64,000 nucleotides of DNA. It comes from Paenibacillus silvestris (GTDB taxonomy: Bacteria; Bacillota; Bacilli; Paenibacillales; NBRC-103111). The stretch spans positions 496,001 through 560,000 of the forward strand of contig NZ_WTUZ01000039.1 of assembly GCF_009882985.1 (NCBI RefSeq), given 5' to 3'. The notes beneath the pieces are model-generated. The model did not search any database and was not told where the DNA came from. It was given only the letters and a program-made list of their open reading frames with translations. Position numbers and translations under genes: made by a program. Shown here piece after piece: positions 61,716 to 64,000 of the stretch. Numbering within the stretch: the first letter of the stretch is position 1; each line of letters opens with the position of its first letter.

Positions 61716-62294
61716 ATGAATGGTACGCGTAGCGATCAAGAGCTTATGATGCAAATCGTCAATAAAGATGCCGATGCGCTCAAATTTCTATATGACAAGT
61801 ATGAGAAGCCCATATATGCGTTTGCGTATCGAATCGTTCAAGATGCGATGATGGCAGAGGAAGTTGTGCAGGAACTGTTTCTGCGAATATGGAAGGCTGC
61901 CGAACGTTACGATGCAGATCATGGAAAATTAACGAGTTGGATGTTCACATTGACTCGAAATATTGCCATTGATTTACTGCGTAAGAAGCAAAATCGCACA
62001 AATGTGCAAACGACGGAAACCGAACAGTTGAATCGCATACCGGATAACGGCAAGAGCACGGAGGAAGTTGCCCTGGAGGGTTGGAGGGGACAAGAAATTC
62101 GGGAGGCTTTGCATGAACTAAGTCCTGATCAGAAGCAAGTTGTTGATCTTATCTATTATCAGGGCTACACGCAGCAAGAAGTGTCTGATCAGCAGGCAAT
62201 CCCGCTCGGTACAGTGAAAAGCAGGGTGAGGCTAGCTTTAAAGCAATTAAGAGGACGACTTGCCGGTGTAGGGAAGGAGGAAATTCAAAGATGA
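61716..62294 (+). CDS. ECF RNA polymerase sigma factor
   Basis: A 192-residue ECF sigma factor. Region 2 (about 20-90) has FLYDKYEKPIYAFAYRIV and AEEVVQELFLRIW; region 4 (about 125-180) has LSPDQKQVVDLIYYQGYTQQEVSDQQAIPLGTVKSRVRLALKQLR. The ATG at 61716 follows GAGAGGAG. Any extension toward 61320 would overlap the divergent signal-peptide gene and is not credible. The anti-sigma gene overlaps its stop (ATGA). It likely governs its own operon and the divergent stalk-domain gene; the promoter motif was not identified. Confidence 0.95.
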   Translation: MNGTRSDQELMMQIVNKDADALKFLYDKYEKPIYAFAYRIVQDAMMAEEVVQELFLRIWKAAERYDADHGKLTSWMFTLTRNIAIDLLRKKQNRTNVQTTETEQLNRIPDNGKSTEEVALEGWRGQEIREALHELSPDQKQVVDLIYYQGYTQQEVSDQQAIPLGTVKSRVRLALKQLRGRLAGVGKEEIQR

Positions 62295-63022
62295 ATAAGC
62301 CAATGAATGGTTGCGAGAATCTCGAAATGTACGCAGTTGGTGGATTAGACCCGGAAGAACGGGTGGAGTTTGAACGCCATCTCCAAGAATGCTCGGCGTG
62401 TGCAGAAGAACTAGTTGAGCTTATTGCACTTGTGGATCTTCTACCGATGGCATCGGAGCCTGTGTCCGTACCTGATGGCATGAAAGCTCGTGTGCTTGAG
62501 CATGTTTTGGGTGAGAGCAACGTGCAACCTAGCAGTAGCAAAGTAACCCGAATTCGTCCGTGGCTGGTTGGAGGACTGTCGGCTGCTGTCCTTATCCTTG
62601 GTGTATATAGCTACACGCTAAAGCAGAATGTTAATGAATTGCAGTCCAGAATCTCACTTCTTAATCGCCCGGCAGAAGCTGTGCAGGTGAATAATGTTGT
62701 GGCGCTCAGCAGCACGGCCAAGGAAATCGTGGCGAAGGGACTTGCAACAATTGTGATTGATGCCAAAGGCACTCATCTGCTGGTGCAAGCAGAACAGCTG
62801 CCAGAGCTTAAAAATAGCGAAGCTTATCAAGTATGGCTGATCAAGGGGAAAGAAAATCCGGTGAATGCAGGCACATTCCTGACGCATAATGGTACAGGAG
62901 GCTTGTACTACACCATTGATACCAATAGCTATGACACCATTGCGATTACACTGGAGCCTGATGCTCATGGCGACAAACCAAGGGGAACACCAGTTCTGGC
63001 GGCGGCTCTGTTGAAAAGTTGA
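62291..63022 (+). CDS. Zinc-finger, RskA-like membrane anti-sigma factor
   Basis: A 243-residue protein. The N-terminal anti-sigma domain has the zinc motif H-x3-C-x2-C in HLQECSACAEE. One membrane helix follows (about 95-113, WLVGGLSAAVLILGVYSY), and the extracytoplasmic C-terminus reads as an RskA domain (SEAYQVWLIKGKENPVNAGTF, DTIAITLEPDAHGDKPRGTPV). It would hold the adjacent sigma factor inactive until an envelope signal arrives. Start overlaps the sigma stop codon. Confidence 0.94.
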   Translation: MNKPMNGCENLEMYAVGGLDPEERVEFERHLQECSACAEELVELIALVDLLPMASEPVSVPDGMKARVLEHVLGESNVQPSSSKVTRIRPWLVGGLSAAVLILGVYSYTLKQNVNELQSRISLLNRPAEAVQVNNVVALSSTAKEIVAKGLATIVIDAKGTHLLVQAEQLPELKNSEAYQVWLIKGKENPVNAGTFLTHNGTGGLYYTIDTNSYDTIAITLEPDAHGDKPRGTPVLAAALLKS

Positions 63023-63116
63023 TGGTGAGGAATTACTTAATTTAGCTGGAAGTAATCCAAATCCTCCTTTGTTTCGTTACTCTAAAGAGTGGATGAAAAC
63101 ACAAAGGAGGATTTTC

Positions 63117-63836
63117 ATGTTGAGAAAAAGTTGGCTGCTTGTTTGTCTGTGTGTCGCAATGTGGATGGTTGGGGCCGTTACCGTATCTGCTGAGGAGCAT
63201 CTCCAAGTGAAATCGGATATGAAGTTGGAGCTGGATGGAAAGCCGCTGCAACTAGACGAGTCGTACCTGATCGATAATTCACTCTTTGTTCCATATCGCG
63301 CGTTCGCGGAAGGAATTGGTGCGGAAGTGAGCTATGAGGCTGCCACTCAGGGAGTAACCGTCCAAAAAGGCGGGTTGACAGTCCATTTAACCATTGGTTC
63401 CTCAGAGGCGATTGTTGGTGGAAGCAGTCGTATGATGGTAGGCCCTGCCCAATTGATAAATAACTCGACGTTCGTGCATTCCCGGTTTCTTTCTGAAGTG
63501 TTTGGGATCAGAGTTCACTATGACGAAGCGACGCGAACGGTTCATTTGGTTAGTTCTGGGCAGCCTTCAGAGAACCCAGCCCCTAAAACCTACGAGATAA
63601 CGATCGAAGGTTTCCAATTCAAGGGCGGGAATATCACCGTGGAATCAGGTTCAACGATTATTTTTACGAATAAGGATAAAGTTAAGCACAATGCCGTGGC
63701 GGAAAATGGGAGTTTCAAGATTCCGTTGTTGACAACAGGTGAATCGGGGAGTATAACGTTAACTGAGCCTGGTGACTATGCGTATTTCTGTGAATTGCAT
63801 AAAAATGCGATGCAGGGGACGATTACAGTCAAATAA
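63117..63836 (+). CDS. Secreted stalk-domain cupredoxin (type 1 copper) protein
   Basis: A 239-residue exported protein with signal peptide (LLVCLCVAMWMVGAVTVSAEE). Residues about 27-150 form a stalk domain like that of the 59921 protein (SLFVPYRAFAEGIGAEV and STFVHSRFLSEVFG). Residues about 160-239 are a plastocyanin-like cupredoxin with the full type 1 copper set: H191, C225, H228 and M232. AAAGGAGG precedes ATG 63117. It is probably last in the sigma operon (94-base gap) and may carry electrons or hold copper at the cell surface. Confidence 0.93.
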   Translation: MLRKSWLLVCLCVAMWMVGAVTVSAEEHLQVKSDMKLELDGKPLQLDESYLIDNSLFVPYRAFAEGIGAEVSYEAATQGVTVQKGGLTVHLTIGSSEAIVGGSSRMMVGPAQLINNSTFVHSRFLSEVFGIRVHYDEATRTVHLVSSGQPSENPAPKTYEITIEGFQFKGGNITVESGSTIIFTNKDKVKHNAVAENGSFKIPLLTTGESGSITLTEPGDYAYFCELHKNAMQGTITVK

Positions 63837-63850
63837 ACCGTGAACGATTA

Positions 63851-63872
63851 GGGGGCGAATCCCCCTTTTTTT
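63851..63872 (+). terminator. Terminator after the cupredoxin gene
   Basis: GGGGG (63851-63855) pairs with CCCCC (63861-63865) over CGAAT, followed by TTTTTTT. Confidence 0.9.
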
Positions 63873-63966
63873 CATTTTACATGGAATATTTTATGGGCGA
63901 TTGGGTGAAGTTAGGAAGGCCGTACTAATAGTCAAAAATAAGATGGAATAGAGGAGAAATACGGAT

Positions 63967-64000
63967 ATGAAATGCAAAATAAACCGAAACGCTGCGAAGG
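63967..64000 (+). CDS. Possible start of a gene cut by the window end
   Basis: An ATG at 63967 lies ten bases after GAGGAG (63951-63956) and opens MKCKINRNAAK to the window edge. Only 11 codons are visible; product unknown. Confidence 0.35.
   Translation, partial: MKCKINRNAAK

Noticed and set aside
61547..61717. Extended N-terminus of the His-rich secreted protein
   Set aside because: It would hide the signal peptide behind 57 residues and cross the sigma gene's ribosome site.

Overview
The window looks like chromosomal DNA from an endospore-forming, low-to-mid GC Firmicute of the Paenibacillaceae, most like Paenibacillus. The evidence is an alpha/beta-type small acid-soluble spore protein with a sigma-G-like promoter, an RsfA-type prespore regulator, three LplABC/YtcQ-type oligosaccharide importers paired with YesM/YesN-type or membrane AraC regulators, stalk-domain envelope proteins, and AGGAGG ribosome sites with frequent GTG/TTG starts. 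No tRNA, rRNA, phage, transposase or CRISPR was seen.

Layout. (1) 191-9163: GH95 fucosidase, lipoprotein binding protein, response regulator, sensor kinase and two permeases, for uptake and cytoplasmic cleavage of a fucose- or L-galactose-bearing oligosaccharide. (2) 9237-15905: a secreted GxGYxYP-family protein, a divergent GH38 alpha-mannosidase and a GntR-type regulator. All three promoters carry nearly the same AT-rich box, suggesting one local regulon. (3) 16536-19369: kynU-kynB-kynA, tryptophan to anthranilate, flanked on both sides by dispersed repeats. (4) 19857-29144: membrane AraC regulator, binding protein, two permeases and a divergent GH95-like enzyme. (5) 29579-30298: a stand-alone SDR oxidoreductase on the minus strand. 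(6) 30567-40490: binding protein, sugar-phosphate isomerase-like protein, Gfo/Idh/MocA dehydrogenase, two permeases, kinase, response regulator and MFS transporter. (7) 40542-50874: serine hydrolase, DUF3870 protein, then a muropeptide-recycling cluster (dppABCDE, ykfABC) matching that of Bacillus subtilis in order and catalytic residues, but without the second ATPase. (8) 50875-52490: about 1.6 kb without genes, made of layered tandem repeats with many hairpins. (9) 52655-58628: livJHMGF branched-chain amino-acid-type importer behind an attenuator-like leader, ending in a translationally coupled EmrE-family transporter. (10) 58690-59771: small basic protein, RsfA, spore protein. (11) 59921-63836: a secreted protein with two His-rich helical repeats, divergent from an ECF sigma factor, its zinc-finger anti-sigma factor and a secreted type-1 copper (cupredoxin) protein; I read this as a metal- or envelope-stress module.

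The sugar loci share one logic: a surface regulator senses a glycan, a lipoprotein and two permeases import it, and cytoplasmic enzymes cut or oxidise it. None of the three encodes its own ATPase, so all probably rely on a shared MsmX-type ATPase elsewhere. Most binding-protein genes are followed by a hairpin, which would favour excess binding protein over permease. The most unusual material is non-coding: repeat families at 15960-16360, 19443-19537, 29173-29485 and 50930-52310, the three-promoter operator, and the liv leader. The least explained proteins are the GH95-like enzyme at 26055 and the His-rich repeat protein at 59921.
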